Shown here: positions 1 to 8,840 of the stretch, piece by piece
How the letters are laid out: every line of letters starts with the position of its first letter
Position numbering within the stretch: the stretch's first letter is position 1
Origin: Chrysochromulina parva
Lineage: Eukaryota; Haptophyta; Prymnesiales; Chrysochromulinaceae
Length of the DNA: 34,138 nucleotides
Reading direction: 5' to 3'
NCBI GenBank assembly: GCA_002887195.1
Contig: PJAB01000210.1
Coordinates: 1 to 34,138, forward strand
Notes under the pieces: generated by a model
Seen by the model: only the letters and a program-made list of their open reading frames with translations
What the model was told of the DNA's origin: nothing
Database searches by the model: none
Made by a program: the position numbers and the translations under genes

Positions 1-113
1 TCGAAGTCCGGGTTAAGGACTTACAAACAGGTGCGTAACCCGGACACGGCCAAGTCCGGGTTAGTGACGTCCGGGTTATGCACCTGTTTGTAAATGAAGT
101 CCGGGTTACGCAC
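1..113. repeat. Inverted repeat with repeated AAGTCCGGGTTA motif
   Basis: Arms at 21-45 and 69-93 are reverse complements with one mismatch (25 bp each) around a 23-bp loop, so a strong hairpin is possible. The words AAGTCCGGGTTA or GTCCGGGTTA recur at about 5, 51, 69 and 99, so the unit is also directly repeated. The array ends about 140 bp before the first coding ATG at 256. It could be a promoter-proximal repeat or a MITE-like remnant; no coding potential was recognised. Confidence 0.8.
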
Positions 114-255
114 TAACCTCCTTTGAAACCCATTCAAAAATCAATGTGTGTTCCAGCGCAGGCGCCACGATGTGCTTTCAAAATTGGAAAGCGCCCACCC
201 ACGATCATCAACTTGGCCCCGCGGCATAAGAGAGCGACATCACTCATCCTTCAAG

Positions 256-2028
256 ATGATGAAGCTGCGCGCCACCTCGACGCGTTTGCTGCAGCTCGCG
301 CTGTGCTCCTACTTTCCAACGCTGGTCAGACCTGTCTCCACGGCCACGTCGTCGGTGGTGCGACTCCAGGCAGGCAAGGCACGGCTCTTCAAAAACGCTG
401 GGCATCCGTTGGTCTTTAGCGGCGCGGTCGACAAGGTGCTCGGCGATCCGGAGCCAGGTGCGATCGTGGACGTCGTCGACGGGAAAGATGGGCTCGTTGG
501 CTGGGGCGTATTCAACCCGCATTCCATGTATCGGGTGCGGCTACTGGCCACACCTGAAGAGCCGGCGCTCATCGCTCATCGCGACCTTCGCAAGCTCATT
601 AGCCACAGGCTCGAGGCCGCCTTGAAGTTGCGCGCGGCATTGAGCTTGCCATCGCCCGAGACGACCGCGTACCGTCTCATCAACAGTGAGGGCGATCGAC
701 TTTCCGGCCTGACCGTCGACGTCTTCGGCGGCACCGCCGTGGCCGTCACCTCGGCGATGTGGCTCGAGCAGCGGTCCGACATGGTGGTCGAGTGCCTGCG
801 CGCGCTTCCCGGCATCACGGAGGTTGTGTGGAGGCGGAGCGACGGCCGGCTCCAACAAGACGGGTGGGAGGTGCCGAACGCGAAGGTCGAGGAGGTAGAG
901 GAGCATCAGAGCCTTACCGATGACAGCCCGACTGCGCATGCCTCTGCGCCCGCGCATGCTTCTGCGCCCGCGCCAGCGGCGCAACCGTCGCCGCCGCCGC
1001 CACTGCCCGTCCTCATATACGAGAGTGGCGTCAAGTACTTGGTCGCACCTGTGCTTGGTCAGAAGAGCGGCTTCTACTGCGACCAGCGCGACAACCGGCG
1101 TCAGCTCGCCGAGCTCTGCCGCGACAAACGGGTCCTCGATCTGTTCTGCTACTCGGGGGGCTTCTCGTTGTCGGCGGCGAGGGCGGGCGCGCGCCGGTGC
1201 GTCGGCGTGGACTCGTCGGGCCTCGCGCTCGATCTTGCGCGCCGCAACGCCGCCCTCAACGGCTTCGAAGCGCAGTGCGAGTTTATCCAAGCTGACGTGG
1301 ACAAGTTTCTGCGCGCGGTGCACCTACCAGGAGGAGGACAGGAGGGCGACGTGGCGGGCGCAAGCGACGCGCGCGAGGTCGATGTGGTCATCTGCGATCC
1401 TCCGAAGCTCGCGCCGTCCGTCAAGGACCTGCCCCGCGCCATCCCAAAGTACCGCATACACGGGTTGCCTCCCTCATCTGTTGACACTCCTGATTGCCTC
1501 CCTCATCTGTTGACACTCCTGGTTGCCTCCCTCATCTGATGACACTCCTGATTGCCTCCCTCATCTGATGACACTCCTGATTGCCTCCCTCATCTGATGA
1601 CACTCCTGATTGCCTCCCTCATCTGATGACACTCCTGGTTGCCTCCCTCATCTGATGACACTCCTGATTGCCTCCCTCATCTGATGACATCCTCATCAGG
1701 TACCGCAAGCTCCACGGATTCGCGATGCGCTGAGTCCCTGCATGCAAGTGCTCAGCACGACGCCTCCCGCCCTCCTCCCCACAGGTACCGCAAGTTCAAT
1801 GGGCTCGCCATGCGCTCATTGCGGCCTGGGGGCCTGCTGCTCTCATGCACCTGCAGCGCCGCGATGACCCAATCGGGAGGGTTCGTCAAAATGCTCCACG
1901 AGGCCGCTTGGGAGCAGGGGCGTGCCCTGACGGTGCTGCGTGTCACGGGGCCCGCGGCCGATCACGTCATCCACCCGGCGTGCCCCGAGAGCAGCTACCT
2001 GACCGCCGTGCTCGCATTCGTGCTCTGA
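256..2028 (+). CDS. RlmI-like SAM-dependent rRNA (cytosine) methyltransferase, organellar candidate
   Basis: Two exons, 256..1448 and 1785..2028, give 478 aa. After an N-terminal stretch rich in Arg, Ser and Thr (possible organelle targeting, MMKLRATSTRLLQLALC) comes a PUA-like region (KARLFKNAGHPLVFSGAV). A Rossmann methyltransferase follows, with KSGFYCDQRDNRR, SAM motif VLDLFCYSGGFSLSAA, acidic GVDSSG and motif IV CDPPKLAPS. Exon 2 supplies KYRKFNGLAMRSLRPGG and LLSCTCSAAM, the second Cys motif expected of RlmI-type m5C methyltransferases. RlmI methylates 23S rRNA in bacteria; a mitochondrial or plastid rRNA target here is inferred. ATG 256 is the first in-frame ATG; the frame is open upstream to 148. 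Retaining the intron would stop the protein at 1539. A low-complexity Ala/Pro insertion lies before VLIYESGVKY. Confidence 0.85.
1449..1784 (+). other. Composite introner-like intron with 29-bp tandem array
   Basis: The intron begins GTACCGCA and the downstream exon begins GTACCGCA, so splicing restores P-K-Y-R-K. The body holds eight copies of a 29-bp unit starting at 1467, 1496, 1525, 1554, 1583, 1612, 1641 and 1670. Every internal copy reads CATCTG; only the terminal one becomes CATCAG (ag at 1698-1699). A degenerate copy of the next exon follows at 1700-1733 and hits a stop. Then comes a second short intron body (tgcatgcaagtgctcag to ctccccacag, 1739-1784). The structure reads as two nested intron insertions. 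Confidence 0.85.
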
Positions 2029-2140
2029 GGTGTGAACACGGATCGGTGAGCGTCGCATGTTCCCCGAGCGTGCTCTGCCTTGATTGTGCTACTGTGTATC
2101 CATATCTGCAAGAAGCCTGAAAAACGCGTGAGATGCCGAT

Positions 2141-2280
2141 TTTGTCGCGTCTGTCGTGATTGTTCACAACTTGAACTTCACATCGCCACAAAAGCTACAC
2201 ATCCAAGGTGTGTGTATTCTGAGCGGGCAGTAACAGAGCCGTAGCACCGGTTGTCGCGTCTGTCGTGTTAACGTTCACAC
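2141..2280 (+). promoter_or_regulatory. Two copies of a TGTCGTGTTAACGTTCAC-type upstream motif
   Basis: A TTGTCGCGTCTGTCGTG block followed by TTAACGTTCACAC occupies 2250-2280, 46 bp before the PP2C ATG. A shorter variant, ending CGTGATTGTTCACAA, lies at 2141-2169. The same element occurs inverted at 9573-9605 before the CHAT-NLR gene, and its core recurs at 6151-6165. The core GTGTTAACGTTCACAC is an imperfect palindrome. A role as a transcription factor site or core promoter is inferred from position and recurrence only. Confidence 0.45.
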
Positions 2281-2326
2281 ATCCTTCAAACGCCCGCGCG
2301 CCCGGAACGTTGCTGCATTTTTGCCC

Positions 2327-3559
2327 ATGGACGCGCTGGATGGGCTGATGACGGGCTATGGCGCGAACGGCCGCTCGATTACCACGAACGGCAACATGAA
2401 CGGCACCGCGAACTTCCGCGAACTACGTGCGAACTCCTTGACCACTGTCTACCGCGATCGCAGTCACCCTCAGAGACGTGTGAGCAGTGACAGCTTGGCA
2501 GGCATGCCGAAGGAGGCTGGGCTTCCAAAGGCTCAAGGCCGCGTGGGTAGCGCAGGCCTTGCGGGCATGCCGGCCGGTTTCGCTGACGTGTACGCGAACC
2601 GGGCTCCGATGATGGGCACGAGCCTCGGTCTCAACGTGAGCCGTGTGTCGATGGCACCGGCTTTGGCGCCCAAGCAGTCCTCACGGCAGCCGCTGGCCTC
2701 GCACCCACTGGGGAACAATGCTGGCGGTACATGTACTGCTGGGCCTGCACTGGACGCGCTGCTCGACGGCATCACGCTGGAGCACGGCTACGCGTGCGAT
2801 CCTAACAGCAGCTGGCGCGAGTACATGGAGGACGACTACGCGGTCGTAGAGGACTTTGCCGATCGGCGCGGCAGCTTGTACTGCGGGCTCTACGATGGGC
2901 ACGGCGGGCGGCTCGCCGTCGATTTCGTCGCCAAGAACCTTCACGGCAGCATCGAGCGCGAGCTGCGCAGCGGCCCAGCGGGGGACGCTCCTCTCGAAGC
3001 TATGCGACGTGGCTTCCTCAAGTGCGACCGGCAGCTGCTGCAGTGCGGCGCGATGCAGGTGGGCACGACGGTGGCCGTGTGCCTGTGCCTGCCGGGGCCG
3101 GGCGGCCAGATCGAGCTGCACGCGGCCAATGCGGGCGACAGCCGCATCTTGCTCATCTCGGACTTGGGACCCAAACGGCTCTCTGTAGATCACGTGGCCT
3201 CAGACCCAATTGAGGCCGAGAGGGTGCAGGGGCAGGGCGGACGCATCCTGCGCGGGCGGGTGGGCGGCGTGCTGGCGGTCACGCGGGCCATGGGCGACCA
3301 TAGCCTCAAGGGGAGCTGCGCGGGCAGTGGGCTCACCGCTGACCCTCACTGCGTGCTGCACACGTGCGGCAGCGCCGATCGCTTTGTGGTCCTCGCCTCT
3401 GACGGCCTTTGGGATGTCCTGAGCGATGAGGATGCTCATAAGCTCGTTCTGCAGCACATGAATCTGCCGCCCAAGCAGATCGCCGAGACGCTCGTCGTGC
3501 AAGCGGTCGCCCGCGGCTCTCGTGACAACATCTCGGCTCTCGTGGTGAAGTTGCGATGA
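2327..3559 (+). CDS. PP2C-family (PPM) serine/threonine protein phosphatase
   Basis: Single exon, 410 aa from ATG 2327. The C-terminal two thirds is a complete PP2C domain: MEDDYAVVEDF, DGHGG at residues 190-194 (metal-binding Asp), GTTVAVCLC, ANAGDSR, VTRAMGDHSLK, ASDGLWDVLSDEDA (Asp 359) and SRDNISALVV (Asp 400, Asn 401). All Mn/Mg ligand motifs are present, so the enzyme is probably active. About 150 N-terminal residues are Ser/Gly/Ala-rich and unconserved, perhaps regulatory. The family dephosphorylates Ser/Thr residues in signalling; the substrate cannot be read from sequence. No intron is needed. An antisense remnant of the intron repeat (tgatgagggaggcaatcg) lies 22 bp after the stop. 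Confidence 0.93.
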   Translation: MDALDGLMTGYGANGRSITTNGNMNGTANFRELRANSLTTVYRDRSHPQRRVSSDSLAGMPKEAGLPKAQGRVGSAGLAGMPAGFADVYANRAPMMGTSLGLNVSRVSMAPALAPKQSSRQPLASHPLGNNAGGTCTAGPALDALLDGITLEHGYACDPNSSWREYMEDDYAVVEDFADRRGSLYCGLYDGHGGRLAVDFVAKNLHGSIERELRSGPAGDAPLEAMRRGFLKCDRQLLQCGAMQVGTTVAVCLCLPGPGGQIELHAANAGDSRILLISDLGPKRLSVDHVASDPIEAERVQGQGGRILRGRVGGVLAVTRAMGDHSLKGSCAGSGLTADPHCVLHTCGSADRFVVLASDGLWDVLSDEDAHKLVLQHMNLPPKQIAETLVVQAVARGSRDNISALVVKLR

Positions 3560-3581
3560 GGAGCTCGAGCGGGAGATTATT

Positions 3582-3599
3582 TGATGAGGGAGGCAATCG
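3582..3599 (-). repeat. Antisense remnant of introner family B terminus
   Basis: The plus strand reads TGATGAGGGAGGCAATCG, which is the reverse complement of the family B intron 3' end (attgcctccctcatca). It lies in the PP2C 3' flank with no matching body, so it is probably a decayed or partial insertion outside any gene. Confidence 0.5.
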
Positions 3600-3851
3600 C
3601 GCTTGAGAGCCGGAGTCAGAGCGGGCGACCACTTGCTTGGCGTGAGCATGGCGTGAGCTTGGCGGCGGTCACCATTATCCTGGAGTTCTCGTGGCATTCA
3701 ACGGTTGATCGATCGGCTGTGGCACAGCGCGTCTGGAACTCTTGCGGGCCTGTGGACATGGGTCCGGCGGGCGGGATCCTACAAGTGTGGTTTGAGAGGA
3801 GGCTTTTTTCGATTTGGCTTTTTCCATAAAGCGTCCTTTTGAGCGCTGTTC

Positions 3852-5706
3852 ATGTGTTTGAGTGAAAATGGCCGTCTCGCCCACGGTGGCCACGGAAGCA
3901 AGCCAAGGAAGGAGTCTCAATCCTGGGCAGCTATGAGCACAGCGCCGTCTGCGCCCATGTTGCGCACCAAAATCGAGGGCCATAGGCTCTCCACTGACCA
4001 GAGGGTGGATGCAGCTATCTTCGTTGTCGAGCAGTCGCACGTCGAGTATGTAATCAGCTCCTCGTACGAGGGTGCCACCGTCCGCGTGCAGCGCCGTTTC
4101 TCTGAATTCGAGCAGCTCCACCAAGGGCTCGCTCACACCTGGTGCGACACTTCCGGCGTGCCCATTCTGCCTGAAGTCTTCCCTGTCTCGAAGCTGCTCT
4201 TCCACACCGCGTACGAGCTCGATGAGCGCATGAAGTTGCTCAACATTTACATGCGTGGGCTAGTCGGCTCGATTGAGTCGACGCCGCCCACTGATTTGCT
4301 CGTGTTTCTCGGTTTTGTTGGCGCGGAGAGTTCAGCGGCCGGGGTCATGATATTAGCACCCGAGCCACCGCGCAGCAGCAGCAGCGGCAGCAGCAGCAGC
4401 AGCGTGGGCAATCCAAGCCCGTTCAAGTTGGAGCGCTATTTCGGAGTGCACGAATTCACCGCCAAGGTGCTGCTGAGCAGTAGCGACGTTGAGGCGTTAT
4501 CGGTGCACGAGCTGCTCTGATGATGACTTCTGATGATGACCTCTGATGATGACCTCTGATGACATCTGATGACCTCTGATGATGACCTCTAATTGCCTCC
4601 CTCATCAGGTGCGCGAGCTGCTGCTGATTGCGCGTGAGGCCGGCGACACGCACTCCCTTGCTCTTTGGGAGGGCCTCCATCTCGGCTACACGGAGTCCCA
4701 GGGGCACCCAGAGCTGCTCAAGGAGATCGCGGCAACTTATTCCGCAGCGGTCACGCACGATCATCTGCTCGAGGTCGTGCCCGAGGAGGGAATCTTCATC
4801 GCCATGTCCTGCCTTCTCGCGCCGGCCGACGAGGTGATCGTCACATGGCCCGCGTATCAAAGCCTGTATGAGGTGGCGCGCGCGCGCGGTGCCAATGTGC
4901 GCCGGTGGGAGGCTAGCGGCAGTGTGTATGATCGGCAGACCTTCGACGTTGGCGCGCTCGAGGCGCTCATTACCGAGGCGGGGGGGCGCGTCAAGCTGAT
5001 CGTCGTCAACTTCCCGCATAACCCCACCGGCGCGTCGCTGAGCCCCGACGAGCTCACGCGGCTTATCGGATTGGCACGCCACGCGGGCGCGTGGCTCTTC
5101 TCGGACGAGATGTATCGCGGGCTGGAGCTCGGCGCCCTGCCGCCGCTGCCTTCTGTGTGCGAGCTGTACGAGAAGGGGGTCGCCCTCTCCGGGATGTCCA
5201 AGGTGTACGCGCTGCCTGGGCTGCGGATTGGGTGGCTTGCCTGCCGCGAGAGCCACTTCATCAAGCAGGCTCGCACGTACAAAGACTACACGACCATCTG
5301 CGGGTCGGCGCCCTCCCAGGTGCTCGCTCTCATTGGAATGCGCCATCGGGTCTCACTCGTCGCTCGAAGCAAGGCCATTGCGGCTGAGGGCCTTGCGGCC
5401 ACGGTCGCGTTTTGCGAGAAGCACTCGGATAAGTTCGTCTTCCACCCGCCGGATGCGGGGCCCGTCGCGTACCTCGCCATTAAGCAAGGCGCTCGTGGTG
5501 AGGCGCTCACGGCAGCGGATGCGCAGGCCTACTCTGAGCGGCTCGTGAGGCAGACGGGCGTGATGCTCATCTCAGGCGCGATGTTTGAGGCGGAGGAGCC
5601 GTTCCTGCGATTGGGGTTTGCAAAGGCCGGCTACGCAGCGAGGCTCGCCGCATGGGAAGCGACCTTCGAGACTGTCGTCCTGCCTGGGCGGGAGGCTACG
5701 GCGTGA
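3852..5706 (+). CDS. PX domain fused to class I/II PLP-dependent aminotransferase
   Basis: Exons 3852..4502 and 4609..5706 give 582 aa; ATG 3933 is an alternative start just before the PX domain. Exon 1 carries a PX (phosphoinositide-binding) domain with VRVQRRFSEFEQLHQ, LPEVFPVSKL and LDERMKLLNIYMRGLV. A Ser-rich linker follows, then the aminotransferase N-terminus (LERYFGVHEFTAKVLL). Exon 2 contains the fold type I core: NFPHNPTG, SDEMYRGLE and SGMSKVYALPGLRIGW, with the PLP Lys at about residue 415. The catalytic set is intact. Aminotransferases move amino groups between amino and 2-oxo acids; the substrate is not predictable. PX would direct the enzyme to phosphoinositide membranes (inferred). 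The junction restores LSVRELLLIAREAGD, a conserved helix, across the intron. Confidence 0.87.
4503..4608 (+). other. Family B introner-like intron in PX-aminotransferase gene
   Basis: This 106-nt GT-AG intron starts GTGCACGAGCTGCT; the downstream exon starts GTGCGCGAGCTGCT. The body is TGATGATGACCTC-type repeats ending aattgcctccctcatcag. If retained, an in-frame TGA appears after five codons (ctg ctc tga tga). Confidence 0.88.
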
Positions 5707-5886
5707 GGTTAGCGTGGGCCTCGAGGTGGCCAAGGGCTCAGCTTGAGGCCGCTCCGGTGCGCCGCAGTCAGGAACAAGGGCCCTCAGCCTGCGTCCGCGG
5801 GACCGGAACGGGACCGGAATTCGATACGCCCCTCCCTGAGGAGTCGGGCGGAGGGACCACGCTCCACTGGAGAAGCTTGGGCTAGG
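5553..5886 (+). repeat. Source copy of a duplicated aminotransferase 3' end and flank
   Basis: About 334 bp from GACGGGCGTGATGCTCATCT to the 3' flank recurs nearly intact at 8841-9186 in the same orientation. It covers the last 51 codons of the aminotransferase plus about 180 bp beyond its stop. The two copies differ by a few substitutions and short indels. Confidence 0.93.
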
Positions 5887-6384
5887 GGAAGGGTAGTTCT
5901 TTCTGGAAACATACTGGACTTTTATATGGATGTTCACACACTATCGTATATCGTACGGAGGTTTACGACCGGTAGCCCTAGTGACGAAACCCACTGACTG
6001 TCTAATAATGAGATGACGAAACTTAGTGAGGTCAGTGACGAAACTTCGACGAACCAAACACGACATAGCGGCCCATGTGACGTACAAAGTGACAAAAACG
6101 AATCTCGAAACGAATACATGTACAATTGAAGGCGGCCGAGACCGCGTTTCGTGTTAACGTTCACAGCCGGATGACAAATTTCGGACACGCATCTGGAAAA
6201 AAGTGGTTCGGGGCAACAGTGCCGCTGCTGTACACGATCGTAAATGGACGTGCTTTCATGGCATCAAGAGGATAGGCGTGGGCGTTCTTGTGGTGAATTG
6301 GGTGTGAATTCTCCTCTGAGGAACACCATGTTGAAACACCATGCAATGTATGCCATTCTAGCTTGTAGGCGATAGGGTAATGAC
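5887..6384. other. AT-richer intergenic spacer
   Basis: This spacer is visibly lower in GC than the genes. It holds short scattered GACGAAAC words (5984-6060), the GTGTTAACGTTCACA motif at 6151-6165 and a copied coding fragment at 6201-6240. No convincing gene was seen. Confidence 0.5.
6201..6240 (+). pseudogene. 40-bp copied fragment of the membrane-protein gene at 14628-15389
   Basis: Positions 6201-6240 match the reverse complement of 15026-15065 at 38 of 40 bases. In the source gene this encodes NWFGATVPLLYTI. Here no open gene surrounds it, so it is a coding-sequence relic carried into a spacer in inverted orientation. Confidence 0.8.
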
Positions 6385-6568
6385 CTGAGTGTTGAAACCT
6401 TGAAACCCTCCCCCAAGGTCAAAATCTCGCGCGCACCACCATGTTGAAACTTTGGGTAACATCCTGAGTGTTGAAACCCTCCCCCAAGGTCAAAATCTCG
6501 CGAATAACTATGTTGAAACTTATTCGGGTTTGTCCTAAGTGTTGAAACCCTAAGATCAAAGTCTCGCG
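6385..6568 (+). repeat. Upstream tandem repeat of 70-79 bp, about 2.5 copies
   Basis: Units begin near 6385, 6464 and 6534 with CT(G/A)AGTGTTGAAACC and continue through CCCTCCCCCAAGGTCAAAAT to CTCGCG and ATGTTGAAACTT. The third unit is partial and diverged. The array ends 55 bp before the sulfotransferase ATG, so it may be part of that promoter region. Confidence 0.75.
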
Positions 6569-6623
6569 GAGTTTTTTTCCAAGTAGACGAGGGCCTGGTA
6601 CCCAGAGGGTTTTCGCGGAATAA

Positions 6624-8815
6624 ATGCTGCCACGCTACCGCCGGCCTCCTCGTGTGGAGGAGCCGCAAGCGTTATCATGGGATCCCGTGATGGTGTTGGT
6701 GTGCATCTTGTTCATCGTAGCCAGTCTCTTGTTTTGCAGCATTCCTTTGGGCCGTGACGCTGACGCCGACGCCGATCGCAACAGCCAAGGTCCGGTTTGC
6801 CAATGCGGTCCCGTGCTTTGCACGTCGAATCGTACGCATCCAGGCTGCGCGCCGCCCGCGTACGATCTGACCTGCTCCGCGGAGGCGCCTCGACGGCATG
6901 TGTGGCATCCAGCGAGCGCGCGCTTCAACGGCACGATGGCGAGCGCGCTGCGCGCCTCTGGGTTCGACCCCGAGCATCAGCGACTTGTGATCATCGTCGG
7001 CGTGGGGCATTCGGGCACCTCGACCGTCGCGTGTGAGCTGAGCGGTGCAAGCGACCTTGCACGGAATTCTCGCGAGGGTGGCGAGCCAGACCCGAAGCAG
7101 CAGCTCGGCGACCCAAAGCTCGCGCAACCCAAACTGAGACGACACTCGAAGCCGGCCCAGAAAAGGAAGAGTTTGGGGAGGCGCTTTCTGGATTATCTGG
7201 GCAAGGTGCACGGGTACCTGGGCACTGCTTGCATGCAATTACTCATCACGGCGTCATCAACTCCCCACAGGTGCGCGGGTACCTGACGGAGAACACGTGT
7301 GAGGACGAGCGTGTCGTGCGCCTCAATGAGGACGTCTGCGACGCGATGGGCTTGCCGTGGTGCGCTCCCGTTCGTCGTCGGATAAGTCGTCGGAAGGCAG
7401 AGCTGAAGCAGGTGTGTGTGCCTCTGATGGCCGCTGATGGCCGCTGATGGCCGCAGATCACATCCCTCATCACGAATTAGCTCCTAAGGCAGGTGGATCT
7501 GATTACATCCCTCATCACGAATCGGCTCCTGGTGGATCTGATTACATCCCTCATCACGAATTGGCTCCTGGTGGATCTGATTACATCCCTCATCACGAAT
7601 TGGCTCCTGAGGCAGGTGGACGGCCAGAAGGTATGGGCGGCCAAGGACGTGAAGATTGAGCCGATGTGCGGAGGCGAGGGGCAACAACGTGATGAGAGCT
7701 CTGAAGACTTGAGTCGCTCCAACCAAGCGCCGTACCGGGCGTCACGCGGTCAGCCGATGGGGTCCGTTGCGCGGCCCATCCCTGCCCCTAGCCTTCGGGA
7801 CGCTCGGTATGGCGCTCTTCAAAAGGCAGACGACGCTCGGGACGGCGCTCAGCGACGCCGACAGACGGTCTCCCGCTTAGTGACGTCGCCTCGGATGCGC
7901 AACCTCATTAGGTGATTTCCACTAATGGCCTGCCTGATTGCTCCCGCTTAGTGACGTCGCCTCGGATGCGCAACCTCATCAGGTAACCCCATGTCGCCCT
8001 CATTGCCATTGATTGATTGCCACTAATGACCTGCCTGATTGCGCCCCTCATCAAGTCGCTCAGCATCTGCCGCGAAGATGACCTCGGATGATGACCTCTG
8101 ATTGCCTCCCTCATCAGGTCGCTCAGCAGCCAACGCGTGGTGTGGAAGGTGAGTGCACTTGATTGCCGATTGGATGACCCACTGAGTGCACTTGATTGCC
8201 TCTGATGGCCCACTGAGTGCACTTGATTGCCGATTGGATGACCCACTGAGTGCACTTGATTGCCTCTGATGGCCCACTGAGTGCACTTGATTGCCGATTG
8301 GATGACCCACGCATCTTCTGCCTTGCATGCTGATTGCCGTCAGGATCCGCGGTTCGTGTGGACGCTTCATCACTGGGGGCCGGTCTTGACGAAACTCGCA
8401 TCCGTGCCGACGCCGCTGCTCATCCACGTGCGACGCGACCTGTCGGACGTGGCGACGTCCTACCGACGCCGGAACGAGACGTGCTTCCAGGTGCTTGCCC
8501 TGATGGCCTCTGATTGCTTCTGATGGCCTCTGATGGCCTCTGATGGCCTCTGTTGGCCTCTGATGGCCTCGGATGGCTTCTGATGGCCCCTGATGGGCTC
8601 GAATGACGGCCTTTAATTGCCTTTAATTTCCTCCATTCAATTGAATCTAACGGCCTCTAATTGCCTCCAATTGCCAGGATGGTAGCTCGCCAGAACGAGC
8701 CATCGCCGCACGTTCAAGCTGGGCGCTCTGGCAGCTGCGCCAGTGGTGTGGGCCGGCGATCTCGATCGATATCTCGTCGCTGGGGATCGCTCGTCGAGCG
8801 AACCACTTAGTCTAG
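6624..8815 (+). CDS. Type II membrane sulfotransferase-like protein, six exons
   Basis: Exons 6624..7205, 7271..7411, 7616..7911, 8118..8148, 8344..8490 and 8678..8815 keep frame throughout and give 444 aa. A short basic N-terminus precedes one membrane helix (residues about 22-41), the topology of a Golgi type II enzyme. The PAPS 5'-phosphosulfate loop is GVGHSGTS (126-133). Exon 4 plus exon 5 rebuild VVWKDPRFVWTLHHW, and LIHVRRDLSDVATSYRRR matches the 3'-phosphate binding Arg...Ser motif. The acceptor is unknown but is likely a glycan or small secreted substrate. Exon 3 is low in conserved motifs and is the least certain. The 31-nt exon 4 is supported by frame and by the K-DPR junction. Four of the five introns are built of tandem repeats. 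Confidence 0.75.
7206..7270 (+). other. Short family A introner-like intron
   Basis: This 65-nt intron begins GTGCACGGGTACCTG while the downstream exon begins GTGCGCGGGTACCTG. It contains tgcatgcaattactcatcac and ends ctccccacag, the family A signature. Confidence 0.85.
7412..7615 (+). other. Intron with 39-bp tandem units
   Basis: Three 39-bp units start at 7493, 7532 and 7571, with a partial one before them. Each begins GTGGATCTG, resembling the downstream exon start GTGGACGGC, and each contains a mutated family B end (ccctcatcacg). The AG used is at 7614-7615. The units are open in one frame, so the repeat mimics a 13-residue peptide repeat, but the sulfotransferase model needs it removed. 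Confidence 0.65.
7912..8117 (+). other. Composite intron with duplicated exon 3 end
   Basis: The last 35 or so bases of exon 3 (cttagtgacgtcgcctcgg and on) are repeated inside the intron at about 7947-7982. A copy of the start of exon 4 (tcgctcagcatctgcc) lies at about 8055. The intron ends gcctccctcatcag. This looks like successive insertions at neighbouring sites. Confidence 0.65.
8149..8343 (+). other. Intron made of five 31/33-bp tandem units
   Basis: Units starting GAGTGCACTTGATTGCC alternate between a 33-bp form (ending GATTGGATGACCCACT) and a 31-bp form (ending CTCTGATGGCCCACT), five in all from about 8151. The donor is a strong GTGAGT, and the acceptor tgattgccgtcag gives K|DPRF. Here the intron start does not mirror the exon start. 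Confidence 0.75.
8491..8677 (+). other. Intron built of TGATGGCCTC-type short repeats
   Basis: It runs from GTGCTTGCCC through many copies of CTGATGGCCTC to attgccag. It joins ETCFQ to DGSSPERAIAARSSW. The repeats are a diverged relative of the family B body. Confidence 0.6.
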
Positions 8816-8840
8816 TCCAAACACAAACTCCACACACAGG

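Noticed and set aside
541..1323. 260-residue minus-strand frame opposite the methyltransferase
   Set aside because: It is the shadow of a strongly coding GC-rich exon, with no recognisable motif.
7447..7659. Repeat peptide IPHHELAPGGSDY-like frame as a separate protein
   Set aside because: It is the translated 39-bp intron minisatellite and interrupts the sulfotransferase frame.
8151..8313. Regular repeats resembling a CRISPR array
   Set aside because: The units are directly adjacent with no unique spacers and lie in a eukaryotic intron; this is a minisatellite.
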